From Erythrobacter sp. (GTDB lineage Bacteria; Pseudomonadota; Alphaproteobacteria; Sphingomonadales; Sphingomonadaceae): a stretch of DNA of 64,000 nucleotides. The first letter of the stretch is position 1. Every line of letters starts with the position of its first letter. The translations under genes and the position numbers were made by a program. Location of the stretch: positions 310,001 to 374,000 of the forward strand of contig NZ_JASJAP010000002.1 in assembly GCF_030066995.1 (NCBI RefSeq). The letters are read 5' to 3'. The notes under the pieces are model-generated. The model did not search any database, was not told the origin of the DNA, and saw nothing but the letters and a program-made list of their open reading frames with translations. Shown here piece by piece: positions 42,122 to 51,871 of this stretch.

Positions 42122-43219
42122 TTAGAGCGCGGGCGTCGCCTGCAGCGAAACGCATTGCTCATCCTCTAGCGCGACCAGTCCGTTCAGGAATTGCCGCGTC
42201 GCCGCCTCCCAGGTGAAGCCGGCCGCGTAATCGACGCAGTCCGCGCCATCAAGCCCGAGCGCGCGCGCGATCGCACGGTCGAGCTCGTCTGCCATCGCTC
42301 CGACCCCGTCGCTCAGAATGTCGACAGGGCCCGGCACACGGTACGCTGCGACCGGCGTGCCGCACGCCAGCGCCTCGATCATGACTAGGCCGAACGTGTC
42401 GGTCTTGCTCGGAAAGACGAACACATCGGCGCCCGCATAGCATCCGGCGAGATCGCGCCCGGTGCGTTTGCCCAGGAACACCGCATCGGGATACTTCGCC
42501 TGAAGCGCGGCGCGCGCCGGACCGTCGCCAACCACCACCTTGGTGCCCACACGCGCGCTTTCGAGGAAAGCCTCAATGTTCTTCTCGATCGCCACACGCC
42601 CGACATAGAGCATGATCGGCCCCTCAAGCGCGGCGTATTCGGGCGGAGGCGGCGCATCGGGGGAAAAGCAGGAAAGGTCCACCCCGCGACTCCAGTGGGT
42701 GAGCTGGGTCAGGCCTTGCGCGCGAAGCTGGGAGCGGATCGTCTCGGTCGCGACCATGATCCGTTCAGCCGGCCGGTGGAAGCGGCGAATATAGGGCCAG
42801 AACCAGTCGGCCGAGAGGCCCGTGCGGCGCGCGAAATAGTCGGGAAACTGAGTGTGATAGGCGGTCGTGAACGGCACTTTGCGGTTCATGCAATAGCGCC
42901 GCGCCGCGAAACCGAGCGGACCTTCGGTGGCGATATGGACCGCTTCGGGTTTGATTCGCGCCAATTGGCGACCCACCGCGCCCGGCCATGTGACCGCCAG
43001 CCGGATTTCAGGGTATGTCGGCGCTGGGAAGGAAGGGTAGTCCTCCGGGGAGATCACCGTGACGTCATGCCCCCAACGGCGCAGGATCTCGCAGGTGGTC
43101 GAAAGCGTGCGAACCACGCCGTTGGTTTGCGGGTGCCACGCATCGGTCACGATAGCGATCGAATTCGGCGCTGCGCGGCGCGTTTCGGCGGAGGGGCGAG
43201 AGAGGAGCGGCGAGGTCAT
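42122..43219 (-). CDS. GT4 family glycosyltransferase
   Basis: 365 residues with both GT-B halves. IVTDAWHPQTNGVVRTL is the N-terminal acceptor loop seen in MgtA-like alpha-mannosyltransferases; LYVGRVAIEKNIEAFL starts the donor half; DTFGLVMIEALACGTPVAAY is the E-x7-E donor site. These enzymes typically transfer mannose or glucose to lipid. It lies 33 bases downstream of an LpxH-like phosphoesterase gene on the same strand, a pairing familiar in sphingomonads, suggesting a glycolipid or lipid A-related product. The acceptor is inferred. Confidence 0.85.
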   Translation of the reverse strand: MTSPLLSRPSAETRRAAPNSIAIVTDAWHPQTNGVVRTLSTTCEILRRWGHDVTVISPEDYPSFPAPTYPEIRLAVTWPGAVGRQLARIKPEAVHIATEGPLGFAARRYCMNRKVPFTTAYHTQFPDYFARRTGLSADWFWPYIRRFHRPAERIMVATETIRSQLRAQGLTQLTHWSRGVDLSCFSPDAPPPPEYAALEGPIMLYVGRVAIEKNIEAFLESARVGTKVVVGDGPARAALQAKYPDAVFLGKRTGRDLAGCYAGADVFVFPSKTDTFGLVMIEALACGTPVAAYRVPGPVDILSDGVGAMADELDRAIARALGLDGADCVDYAAGFTWEAATRQFLNGLVALEDEQCVSLQATPAL

Positions 43220-43252
43220 CGTTGTGCAGCCACGGGTCCGTTGAAGCGGTGA

Positions 43253-44218
43253 TCAGGCGGCCTTGCGGTCGGGATCGGGGTCCTTGGCGTCCGCGTCTGC
43301 CTCGGCCCGGACGGCTGAGCCACGCTCCGCCTCTTGCTGACCGCGCTGCTTGATGACATCCGGCCAGTTCAGGATTTCCATCCGTCCGTCCTCGTGCTCG
43401 ACCAGCGCGTTGCAACCCTCGACCCAGTCGCCATCGTTCCAGTATTCTACCGGCTTGCCGTTAAAATCGAACTGACGAAACTCAGCGGTGTGAATGTGGC
43501 CGCACACAACGCCGTCCACGCCGCGTTGGCCCGCCGCCTTGGCGACGACTTCCTCATACTTGCCGATGAATTCGACCGCGTTCTTGACCTTGTGCTTGGC
43601 GGCCTTGGAAAGCGACCAATAGGGCTTGCCCATCGCCTTGCGCACACCGTTGACCAGCACGTTGAGCTGCATCGCGGCGCGATAGGTCCAGTCGCCGACA
43701 AAAGCGAGCCAGCGCTGCGAGAGCATCACCGCGTCGAACTCATCGCCGTGCAGGACCATCAGGCGGCGGCCATCGGCGGTGTCGTGAAAGGCGACGCGGC
43801 GGATTTCGATCCCGCCAAAGTTGAGCCCGGTGAACTGACGGAACATCTCGTCGTGATTGCCCGGGATATAGACGATCCGCGTGCCGCGCTTGGCGCGTTT
43901 GAGGATGCGCCAGACGATGTCGTTATGCGCCGCGGGCCAGTAGAACTTCTTCTTGAGCCGCCATCCATCAAGGATATCGCCGACGAGGTACATCGTCTCG
44001 CTGTCGGTGTTGTCCAGAAAGTCGATCAGCATATCGGCGTTGCAGCCCTTGGTGCCCAGATGGACGTCGCTGATCCAGATCGTGCGATAGCGGGTCCGCT
44101 TGTGGCCCTCCGGCTCAGGCGTCCGGGGCTGCGCGATGGGCAGGTTGGCGATTTTCGCGACCAACGGATCGCCGTCGGTCGGAACCTCGGGCAGGTCGGA
44201 CAAGATGGACTCGGACAT
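43253..44218 (-). CDS. LpxH-like UDP-2,3-diacylglucosamine diphosphatase family phosphoesterase
   Basis: 321-residue calcineurin-type metallophosphoesterase. ISDVHLG, VGDILDGW, IPGNHDE, LHGDEFD and GHIHTAEF supply the di-metal ligands in order, and the whole resembles the COG2908/LpxH family. LpxH hydrolyses UDP-2,3-diacylglucosamine in lipid A synthesis. The N-terminal 40 residues and the charged C-terminal tail are longer than in E. coli LpxH, so a related pyrophosphatase role with the adjacent GT4 enzyme is possible. Upstream spacer 44219-44404 shows no gene. Confidence 0.82.
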   Translation of the reverse strand: MSESILSDLPEVPTDGDPLVAKIANLPIAQPRTPEPEGHKRTRYRTIWISDVHLGTKGCNADMLIDFLDNTDSETMYLVGDILDGWRLKKKFYWPAAHNDIVWRILKRAKRGTRIVYIPGNHDEMFRQFTGLNFGGIEIRRVAFHDTADGRRLMVLHGDEFDAVMLSQRWLAFVGDWTYRAAMQLNVLVNGVRKAMGKPYWSLSKAAKHKVKNAVEFIGKYEEVVAKAAGQRGVDGVVCGHIHTAEFRQFDFNGKPVEYWNDGDWVEGCNALVEHEDGRMEILNWPDVIKQRGQQEAERGSAVRAEADADAKDPDPDRKAA

Positions 44219-44404
44219 CGATACGGCCTCGATTGCGCTGCGTCTACTAAGGCGCCCCTGACAGGGTTTTGTGACAGGGGATTCACAACCCGATGACGGT
44301 TTTGCGTAAATCCACAGCTGCGCGCGTCAAAACGCCGCTTGGGGGCCTGCCTGCATCTTTAAGGCAACAAAGCAGGGTCGCAAACCCCGCGCTTGAAGCG
44401 AGCG

Positions 44405-45421
44405 CTAATCGCCCTTCGCGACCTCCAGAACAATCTTGCCGATGTGCTCGCCCGCTTCCATGCGAGCGTGGGCCGCGGCGGCCTCGCCAAGCGGGAAGGT
44501 CTGATCCATCACGGGCGCAAGCTCACCGCTGGTGAACAGCGGCCAGACGTTGGCTTCGATCTCATCCGCCAGCGCGGATTTGAAGGCGATGGAACGCGGG
44601 CGCAGGGTCGATCCGGTCAGCGTCAGACGCCGCCTCATGATCATCGGCATGAACAGCTCGGCCTTTGCACCGCCCAGCACGGCGATGGTCACGTGCCGGC
44701 CGTCTTCGGCCAGACATTTGAGGTTGCGCGGCACGTAGTCGCCCGACACCATGTCGAGAACGACGTCCACCCCTTCACCGCCGGTGAACGCCTTCACCGC
44801 CTCGACAAAATCCTCTTCGCGGTAATTGATCGCCAGGTCCGCGCCGAGCTTGCGCGCCGCCTCGCACTTTGCCTCGTCGCCGCAAGTGGTGATCGCCTGC
44901 ACGCCGAACGCCTTCGCCAGCATGATCGCCATTGTGCCGATCCCGCTGGTTCCGCCGTGCACAAGCAGGCGCTCCCCATCGCGGGCGAGACCGCGCTCGA
45001 ACACGTTGTGCCAGACGGTGAACAGCGTCTCGGGCAGCGCGGCGGCGGACTTGAGCGGCAGGGTTTGGGGAACGGGCAGACAATGCCCCCAGGGCGTGGT
45101 GCAATACTCGGCGTAGCCGCCACCGGGCGTCAACGCGGCGACGCGCGCGCCGATCGCTTCTTCGGGCACGCCGGCGCCGACCGCCACGACCTCGCCCGCC
45201 ACTTCGAGTCCGATGATCGGCGAGGCGCCGGGCGGCGGCGGATAGGCGCCCGAGCGCTGAATGCAATCCGGGCGATTGACGCCCGCATAAGCCACTTTGA
45301 TGAGAACCTCGCCCTCACCCGGTTCGGGCACCGCAACCCGCTCTGTTTCGAGCACCTCGGGACCACCGGGGTTTGCAAAGCCGATCGCGTCCATCACCTG
45401 TGGCAATTTAGCACCGTTCAT
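44405..45421 (-). CDS. Quinone oxidoreductase-like NAD(P)H dehydrogenase (PIG3/QorA type)
   Basis: 338 residues from the ATG at 45421 (a GTG precedes it directly; an ATG at 45394 is also possible). A zinc-free MDR protein: GGPEVLE near the N-terminus, GVNRPDCIQRSGAYPPPPG typical for PIG3-type quinone reductases, and LLVHGGTSGIGTMAIMLAK as the cofactor loop. It reduces quinones or similar carbonyls with NADPH. No operon partner is obvious; it diverges from the DUF1192 gene. Confidence 0.85.
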   Translation of the reverse strand: MNGAKLPQVMDAIGFANPGGPEVLETERVAVPEPGEGEVLIKVAYAGVNRPDCIQRSGAYPPPPGASPIIGLEVAGEVVAVGAGVPEEAIGARVAALTPGGGYAEYCTTPWGHCLPVPQTLPLKSAAALPETLFTVWHNVFERGLARDGERLLVHGGTSGIGTMAIMLAKAFGVQAITTCGDEAKCEAARKLGADLAINYREEDFVEAVKAFTGGEGVDVVLDMVSGDYVPRNLKCLAEDGRHVTIAVLGGAKAELFMPMIMRRRLTLTGSTLRPRSIAFKSALADEIEANVWPLFTSGELAPVMDQTFPLGEAAAAHARMEAGEHIGKIVLEVAKGD

Positions 45422-45535
45422 CACCGCTACGCCCCCAAATCAGCCCCCGCAGTCCGCCAACTACCCTGCGATGGCGGAGCGAATAGCTTCGTCATGCATT
45501 GACAGCAAGCCGCTGCGCTTGGATGCTCCGGGTCA

Positions 45536-45751
45536 ATGGAAGACGACGAGCGCCCGAGTCTCTCCGGAGACGCCGCGAAAGACGCCGCGCAACGGCTCGC
45601 TGCCGAAGACCTTGACCCCTATTCGCACGATGAACTGGACACGCGCGTGGCGCTGCTTGAGGCGGAAATTGCTCGCGTGCGCGCGCATCAGGACAAGGCC
45701 AGCGCCCACCGCGCCGCGGCCGATGCGCTGTTTGGCGGACCCAAATCGTGA
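45536..45751 (+). CDS. DUF1192 family small protein
   Basis: 71 residues. SHDELDTRVALLEAEIARVRAH forms a short coiled coil, as in the alphaproteobacterial DUF1192 family, ending with ADALFGG. The function is unknown. A TTGACA hexamer at 45499-45504 lies 31 bases upstream of the ATG, but no good -10 follows it. It precedes clpA by 119 bases. Confidence 0.8.
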   Translation: MEDDERPSLSGDAAKDAAQRLAAEDLDPYSHDELDTRVALLEAEIARVRAHQDKASAHRAAADALFGGPKS

Positions 45752-45870
45752 CACACCAGACTTTCGCGACGAAGGATTCGCAATTCGCGCCCTGCGACCC
45801 ATATGATGGGCACCCCTCTTACTACGTTCCCGTTCGCGGAATTTTCACCGACCCTCGATAAGGCTCCCTC

Positions 45871-48270
45871 ATGCCCAGTTTTGCACAGAACCTCGAACGC
45901 ACCTTGCACAACGCGCTCAGCAACGCGTCGGAGCGCCGTCACGAATACGCGACGCTCGAGCATCTGCTGCTCGCGCTCATCGACGATGAAGACGCCGCGC
46001 AGGTGATGGGCGCGTGCGGGGTCGACCTGGCCGAGCTTGGCGACGTCGTGAAGCAATATCTCGACCACGAATATCAGTCGCTCAAGACCGAGGAGAACGC
46101 CGATCCCCAGCCCACGGCGGGCTTTCAGCGCGTGATTCAGCGCGCGATCCTGCATGTGCAATCCTCGGGCAAGGACACGGTGACCGGCGCCAACGTGCTG
46201 GTGGCGCTGTTCTCCGAGCGGGACAGCTACGCGGTCTATTTCCTCCAGCAGCAGGATATGAGCCGGCTCGACGCGGTGAGCTATATCAGCCACGGCATCG
46301 GCAAGGGTGGTCGCCAGATCGAATCCAAGACCCCGCAGGGGCAGGAGGAGACGGGCGAGGAAGCCACGGAAAAAACCAAGGGCGAGGCCAACAAGAAGGA
46401 GACCGCGCTCGACCAGTTCACGGTCAACCTCAACGCCAAGGCCGAAGCCGGAAAGGTCGATCCGCTGATCGGTCGCGGGCCGGAAGTGGACCGCACGGTC
46501 CAGATCCTGTGCCGCCGCTCGAAAAACAACCCGCTATATGTTGGCGATCCCGGCGTCGGCAAGACCGCGATCGCCGAAGGTCTGGCGCGCAAGATCGTCG
46601 AAGGCGATGTGCCCGAAGTGCTCGAAGAAGCGGTGATCTATTCGCTCGACATGGGCGCGCTGCTGGCGGGCACGCGCTATCGCGGCGACTTCGAAGAGCG
46701 CCTGAAGCAGGTCGTCGCCGAGCTTGAGGGGATGCCCCACGCGGTGCTCTTCATCGACGAGATTCACACCGTCATCGGCGCGGGCGCGACCAGCGGCGGG
46801 GCGATGGACGCCTCGAACCTGTTGAAGCCGGCGCTGAGCGGCGGCACGATCCGCTGCATCGGTTCGACCACCTACAAGGAATTCCGCAACCACTTCGAAA
46901 AGGACCGCGCGCTGCTGCGCCGGTTCCAGAAGATCGACGTGAACGAGCCGACCATCGAGGATACGGTGAAGATCCTCAAGGGTCTGCGCAGCGCCTTCGA
47001 GGAGCACCACAACGTCAAATACACGCCCGATGCGCTCAAGACCGCGGTCGAGCTGTCGGCGCGCTACATCAACGACCGCAAGCTGCCCGACAAGGCGATC
47101 GACGTAATCGACGAGGTGGGCGCGATGCAGATGCTGGTGCCGCCCAGCCGACGCAAGAAAAAGATCACCGCCAAGGAAATCGAAGCGGTCATCGCCACAA
47201 TGGCGCGCATCCCGCCGAAATCGGTTTCGAAGGACGACAAGAAGGCGCTCGAGAACCTCGAACGCGATCTCAAACACGTGGTTTACGGCCAGGATGAGGC
47301 GATTACGCGCCTGTCGACCGCGATGAAGCTGAGCCGTGCCGGCTTGCGCGATCCGGACAAGCCGATTGGCTCGTTCCTGTTCTCCGGCCCGACCGGTGTC
47401 GGCAAGACCGAAGTCGCACGCCAGCTCGCCTCGATCATGGGGATCGAATTGAAGCGCTTCGACATGTCGGAATATATGGAGCGCCACTCGGTCAGCCGCC
47501 TGATCGGCGCGCCTCCGGGCTATGTTGGTTACGACCAGGGCGGTCTGTTAACCGATGCGGTTGATCAGAATCCGCATTGCGTGCTGCTGCTCGACGAAAT
47601 CGAAAAGGCGCACCCGGACCTGTTCAACATCCTCTTGCAGGTGATGGATAACGGCCGTTTGACCGACCACCACGGCAAGACGGTCGATTTCCGCAACGTC
47701 GTGCTCATCATGACGACCAATGCGGGCGCCGCCGACATGGCGCGGCAGGGCATCGGCTTTGGCGATGTGTCGAAGGAAGACGCCGGGTCCGAAGCGGTGA
47801 AGAAGATGTTCACCCCGGAATTCCGCAACCGTCTGGATGCGATCGTGCCGTTTGCCTATCTCGGCAAGAGCACCGTTGCGCGCGTGGTCGACAAGTTCAT
47901 CCTCGAACTCGAACTCCAGCTCGCCGAACAGAACGTCCACATCCAGTTCGACAGCGACGCGCGTTCGTGGCTCGCGGACAAAGGCTATGACAAGCTGTAT
48001 GGCGCGCGCCCGATGGGCCGCCTGATCCAGGATCGGATCAAGCAACCGCTCGCCGAAGAGCTGTTGTTCGGCAAGCTCGCCGATGGCGGCGAAGTCCATG
48101 TCACGATCAAGGACGGCAAACCGAGTTTCGAACTCACGCCTGCCCCTCCCAAGTCCAAGTCCCGGCGCAAACCGCCGGCCAAGAAGAAGCCAACGGCGAA
48201 AAAGACGCCTCCGGCAAGTGGTGGGAGCGACACCAAGCCCGAGGAATCGGGCAGCGACACCAAGAGCTAG
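45871..48270 (+). CDS. clpA: ATP-dependent Clp protease ATP-binding subunit ClpA
   Basis: 799 residues. Two Clp N repeats (about 1-145), first AAA domain with GDPGVGKTA (K231), second with GPTGVGKTE (K512) and the LLDEIEKAHPD Walker B. A linker of about 60 charged residues joins the N domain to D1. No ClpB-type middle coiled coil is present, so it is ClpA. It unfolds substrates for ClpP. clpS is not beside it, and the last 45 residues form a Lys/Pro/Ser tail (KSKSRRKPPAKKKP) beyond the usual ClpA end. A strong terminator follows. Confidence 0.95.
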   Translation: MPSFAQNLERTLHNALSNASERRHEYATLEHLLLALIDDEDAAQVMGACGVDLAELGDVVKQYLDHEYQSLKTEENADPQPTAGFQRVIQRAILHVQSSGKDTVTGANVLVALFSERDSYAVYFLQQQDMSRLDAVSYISHGIGKGGRQIESKTPQGQEETGEEATEKTKGEANKKETALDQFTVNLNAKAEAGKVDPLIGRGPEVDRTVQILCRRSKNNPLYVGDPGVGKTAIAEGLARKIVEGDVPEVLEEAVIYSLDMGALLAGTRYRGDFEERLKQVVAELEGMPHAVLFIDEIHTVIGAGATSGGAMDASNLLKPALSGGTIRCIGSTTYKEFRNHFEKDRALLRRFQKIDVNEPTIEDTVKILKGLRSAFEEHHNVKYTPDALKTAVELSARYINDRKLPDKAIDVIDEVGAMQMLVPPSRRKKKITAKEIEAVIATMARIPPKSVSKDDKKALENLERDLKHVVYGQDEAITRLSTAMKLSRAGLRDPDKPIGSFLFSGPTGVGKTEVARQLASIMGIELKRFDMSEYMERHSVSRLIGAPPGYVGYDQGGLLTDAVDQNPHCVLLLDEIEKAHPDLFNILLQVMDNGRLTDHHGKTVDFRNVVLIMTTNAGAADMARQGIGFGDVSKEDAGSEAVKKMFTPEFRNRLDAIVPFAYLGKSTVARVVDKFILELELQLAEQNVHIQFDSDARSWLADKGYDKLYGARPMGRLIQDRIKQPLAEELLFGKLADGGEVHVTIKDGKPSFELTPAPPKSKSRRKPPAKKKPTAKKTPPASGGSDTKPEESGSDTKS

Positions 48271-48310
48271 GCCCCGCAAGGCTCTGGCCTTTGCCGCGCG
48301 AATATGTTTG

Positions 48311-48345
48311 ATCGGCCCCTGATCTTATCTCAGGGGCCGATTTTT
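48311..48345 (+). terminator. Rho-independent terminator after clpA
   Basis: ATCGGCCCCTGA and TCAGGGGCCGAT form a perfect 12-base stem with a 7-base loop, followed by five T. The T-run ends one base before the ATG of the next gene (48347). Confidence 0.9.
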
Positions 48346-48346
48346 C

Positions 48347-50470
48347 ATGATTGCACGCACGCTACTCCTCGCCGCCACCGCGCTCGCTCTGTCTGCACCC
48401 CTGGCTGCGGACAATCACAGCGAAGACAATCACAGCGAACACAAGGCCGCAAGCGGGCCGGAGACCAGATTCACCGGCGCGGACCTCTTTGGGCTTAGCG
48501 TCGCCGCCGACCCGCAGATCAGCCCCGACGGCTCGAAGATCGCCTATGTCCGGCGCACTAACGACATCATGACCGACAAGGCGGTGAGCTCCATCTGGCT
48601 GATCGACGTGGCGTCGGGCGCGCAGACCCCGCTTGTGACCGGAGAAGGCGCGCATGTCTCACCGCGCTGGTCGCCCGATGGGAAAAGGCTCGCTTACGTC
48701 TCGACGCAGAGCGGCGGCGGACCCGAACTGCATGTGCGCTGGATGGACACGGGGCAGAGCGCCAACATCACGGCTCTGCCTGAAGGCCCGAGCGGCATTA
48801 CCTGGTCGCCCGATGGAAGCAGCATCGCGTACACGGCGCGCGTTGCCGGCAAGGGGCTCTCGCTCGGAAAGCCGCCCGCCAAGCCGGAAGGCGCCCAATG
48901 GGGCAAGCCGTTGCAGATTATCGAGCGCGTCACCTATCGCCGCGACGGCGGCAGCTACGTCAAGCCGGGCACGCGGCAGCTCTTCCTCGTCAACGCGTCG
49001 GGAGGCGCGCCGCGCCAGCTCACCTATGGCGAATATTCCAATGGCGGCGCGGTCGAATGGGCACCGGATGGCCGCGCGCTCTACTATTCCGGCAACCGCA
49101 ACGAGGACTGGGAAACCGAACCGCTGGAATCGGAAATCTATCGCCTCGATATCGCCAGCGGCGAAATCACGGCTCTTACCGACCGAAAGGGCCCCGACGC
49201 TGCCCCGCAGGTCTCGCCCGACGGGACACGGATCGCCTATCTGGGCCGCGACGATGTCGGCAACGCGTTCGACCAGACGAACCTCTACGTCATGAACGCC
49301 GATGGCACGGGCTCGCGCCAGCTGATTGCGGGGTTCGATCGCGGCTATGACGGTATCGAATGGGCCAAGGCCGGGCTGTTCGTCAGCTATGAAAGCGATG
49401 GCGAGCACCGGGTCGCAAAGGTCGGCCTCAACGCCAGCCGCCCAAGCCCGTTGGACGCGCGGCTTGGCAGCCCCTATTACGCGCTCCCCTATACCGGCGG
49501 CGAATGGTCGGTGAGCGAGCGCGGCGATCTGGCCTTCACCACGGCGAGTTCGGTGGCGCCGCCCGATGTCGGTTATGAGGGGCGCAGCGGCAAGAAAGTG
49601 CTGACCTCGCTCAACGCGCTGCATCTTGCGGACAAGGAGCTGGGCGAGACCATCGCGCTCGACGTGACGGCTCCCGATGGCGTCAAGATTCCGGCATGGA
49701 TCACGCTGCCGCCCGGCTACACACCCGGCGATAAGGTGCCGACGATCCTCGAGATGCACGGCGGCCCTTACGCATCCTATGGGCCCGAATTCTCGGCGGA
49801 TTACCAGCTTTACGGCGCAGCGGGCTACGCCGTCCTGTTCACCAATCCGGGCGGCTCGACCGGCTATGGCGAGACTTTCGCCGACCGGATCGAGGACAAT
49901 TATCCGATCAGCAACCAGGCAGAGTTGATGGCCGCGGTCGATGCGGCAATTGCGGCGGGCTACGCGGACCCGGACAATTTGTTCGTCACCGGAGGTTCGG
50001 GCGGCGGTATCCTGACCGCGTGGGTCGTCGGGCAGACCGACCGGTTCAAGGCGGCGGCCTCGCACAAGCCGGTGATCAACTGGACGACGATGGCGCTGAT
50101 GGCGGATCTCTATCCGTTCTTTGGCCGCTATTGGCTCGGCGCCCAGCCGTGGGAGGAGCCCGAGCATTACTGGAAGCGCTCGCCGCTGGCCGCGGCTGCC
50201 AATATCAAAACGCCCACGCTGGTGCTTGTGGGCGCCGAAGATTACCGCACGCCGCGTTCGGAAGCCGAGCAGTTCTACGGTGCGCTCAAGCTGCTGGGCG
50301 TCGACACCGCGCTCGTCATCACACCCGATTCGAGCCACAACAACCTCACGCAATCGCCCAGCCAGCAGGCCGCGCGCACCGACAGCGTGATCAAGTGGTT
50401 CGAGAAGTACCGCACCAAGCCCGCTTCAATCGAACCTTCGGCGCCGCCGACCATGGACACAAGCGATTAA
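48347..50470 (+). CDS. S9 family (prolyl oligopeptidase-like) exported peptidase
   Basis: 707 residues. Signal peptide MIARTLLLAATALALSAPLA supports this ATG. A WD40-like beta-propeller (about 45-420, with repeated ISPDGSKIAYV-type strands) precedes an alpha/beta hydrolase domain. GGSGGG places the nucleophile at S551; LVGAEDYRTP gives the Asp and DSSHNN the His. It should cleave peptides in the periplasm, as acylaminoacyl-peptidase or dipeptidyl-peptidase-like enzymes do. The clpA terminator ends one base before the start codon, leaving no room for a normal ribosome binding site. Confidence 0.9.
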   Translation: MIARTLLLAATALALSAPLAADNHSEDNHSEHKAASGPETRFTGADLFGLSVAADPQISPDGSKIAYVRRTNDIMTDKAVSSIWLIDVASGAQTPLVTGEGAHVSPRWSPDGKRLAYVSTQSGGGPELHVRWMDTGQSANITALPEGPSGITWSPDGSSIAYTARVAGKGLSLGKPPAKPEGAQWGKPLQIIERVTYRRDGGSYVKPGTRQLFLVNASGGAPRQLTYGEYSNGGAVEWAPDGRALYYSGNRNEDWETEPLESEIYRLDIASGEITALTDRKGPDAAPQVSPDGTRIAYLGRDDVGNAFDQTNLYVMNADGTGSRQLIAGFDRGYDGIEWAKAGLFVSYESDGEHRVAKVGLNASRPSPLDARLGSPYYALPYTGGEWSVSERGDLAFTTASSVAPPDVGYEGRSGKKVLTSLNALHLADKELGETIALDVTAPDGVKIPAWITLPPGYTPGDKVPTILEMHGGPYASYGPEFSADYQLYGAAGYAVLFTNPGGSTGYGETFADRIEDNYPISNQAELMAAVDAAIAAGYADPDNLFVTGGSGGGILTAWVVGQTDRFKAAASHKPVINWTTMALMADLYPFFGRYWLGAQPWEEPEHYWKRSPLAAAANIKTPTLVLVGAEDYRTPRSEAEQFYGALKLLGVDTALVITPDSSHNNLTQSPSQQAARTDSVIKWFEKYRTKPASIEPSAPPTMDTSD

Positions 50471-50535
50471 CAGCGGCGAGTAGGCCTTCCCCCGATCCGG
50501 GAACGCGGGCGCGCGCATCTGGGTTTATTCCTCGT

Positions 50536-51540
50536 ATGAGCGCGCCCTTTTCCTGGATCCGGTCCGAACCCTGGGGCGTGCAGGTCGTCCCTGCGGATTG
50601 CTGGATCGATCCGGGCCGAGCGGTCGACAGGGCGCTGGTGACGCATGGCCACGCCGACCACGCGCGGGGCGGGCATGGCGAGACCATCGCCACCCCGGAA
50701 ACGCTTGCGATCATGGAGCTGCGCTACAACACGCGCAAGGGCGCCGTGCCGGTGCAATATGGCGAGACGATCCGGCTGCCGGGGGGCGTGGAGGCCACCT
50801 ATATTCCTGCGGGCCACGTGCTGGGATCGGCCCAGATCCTGCTCGAACACGCGGGCGAACGGGTGGTCATCACCGGCGATTACAAGCGCCGCGCCGACCC
50901 CACCTGCGCGCCCTTCGAAGTGACGCCGTGCGACGTCTTCATCACCGAGGCGACGTTCGGCCTGCCGGTTTTCGCCCATCCGCCGATCGAAGAGGAGATG
51001 GCGAAGCTCCTTGCAGCGCTAGCCCGGCATCCCGAGCAATGCGTGCTGGTGGGCGCCTACGCGCTCGGCAAGGCGCAGCGCGTGATCGCCGAGCTTCGCG
51101 CCGCCGGTCACGACGATCCGATCTATCTCCACGGCGCAATGGAGAAGATGTGCCGGCTTTACGAAGAGAACGGCGTGAACCTGGGTGAATTGCGGCTTGT
51201 CTCCGACCACACCAAGGAAGACATGCGCGGGCGTATAATCATCGCTCCGCCCAGCGCGCTAAACGATCGCTGGTCGCGCCGTTTGCCCGAGCCGATCACG
51301 GCGATGGCGTCGGGCTGGATGCGTGTGCGTCAGCGCGCGCGCCAACGCGGGGTGGAGCTGCCGCTGGTGATTTCCGACCACGCCGACTGGGATGAGCTGA
51401 CACAGACCATCGCGCAGGTGAACCCTGCGGAAACCTGGATCACCCATGGCCGCGAAGAGGCGCTGCTGCGCTGGTGCGAACTCCACCAGCGCCGGGCGCG
51501 CGCGCTCGCACTGGTCGGTCGCGAGGACGAGGATGACTAG
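50536..51540 (+). CDS. Ligase-associated DNA exonuclease (metallo-beta-lactamase/beta-CASP fold)
   Basis: 334 residues from the ATG at 50536; earlier in-frame codons lie within the S9 peptidase gene. LVTHGHADHARGG is the HxHxDH metal motif, YIPAGHVLGSAQILLEH and ITGDYKRR follow as in RNase J/SNM1-like nucleases. ISDHADWDEL and ITHGREEALLRW near the C-terminus carry the remaining ligands. This family occurs beside a particular ATP-dependent DNA ligase and a Lhr-like helicase in a damage repair module. Here the ligase lies about 440 bases on, with a small reversed gene between. Confidence 0.85.
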   Translation: MSAPFSWIRSEPWGVQVVPADCWIDPGRAVDRALVTHGHADHARGGHGETIATPETLAIMELRYNTRKGAVPVQYGETIRLPGGVEATYIPAGHVLGSAQILLEHAGERVVITGDYKRRADPTCAPFEVTPCDVFITEATFGLPVFAHPPIEEEMAKLLAALARHPEQCVLVGAYALGKAQRVIAELRAAGHDDPIYLHGAMEKMCRLYEENGVNLGELRLVSDHTKEDMRGRIIIAPPSALNDRWSRRLPEPITAMASGWMRVRQRARQRGVELPLVISDHADWDELTQTIAQVNPAETWITHGREEALLRWCELHQRRARALALVGREDEDD

Positions 51541-51565
51541 TCACCCTCGCCCAGCGAACGCCGAT

Positions 51566-51871
51566 TTACGCGAGCGCTTCGAGGTCCGCCTTGACCGCAG
51601 CGATGATCTCGTCGGTCACCGCGCCCGCCGACCAGGGCTGAAGCTCGATCAGGCTCATACCCTTGAACTGACCGTAGGCCGGGTGTTCGTCGATGCCGGG
51701 AATGTGCTTGAGCAGGACCGCGGCGGTCACCTCGTTTGCCATCAGCTCTTCGATCGAATTGTCGATCGACAGCTTTGCAACCGCCTCGTCGGTCGTCTCC
51801 ATGGGGCTATCGGCCATGGCCGGGGTGGCGGCGCCGAGGATGAGAAGGGCAGCAAAGGCGGTCGTTTTCAT
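51566..51871 (-). CDS. Small secreted protein with helix-hairpin-like region
   Basis: 101 residues. AAGGA-type site and signal peptide (MKTTAFAALLILGAATPAMA) fix the ATG at 51871. The mature protein contains SIEELMANEVTAAVLLKHIPGI and ends in AAVKADLEALA. No family with known function is recognised, although small periplasmic proteins with this EELMAN-to-PGI stretch are common in sphingomonads. It is inserted in reverse between the exonuclease and ligase genes that normally form one module. Confidence 0.7.
   Translation of the reverse strand: MKTTAFAALLILGAATPAMADSPMETTDEAVAKLSIDNSIEELMANEVTAAVLLKHIPGIDEHPAYGQFKGMSLIELQPWSAGAVTDEIIAAVKADLEALA

Noticed and set aside
48659-50353. Open frame of 564 codons antisense to the S9 peptidase
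   Set aside because: Shadow of a well-supported gene; composition is typical of GC-driven antisense frames.
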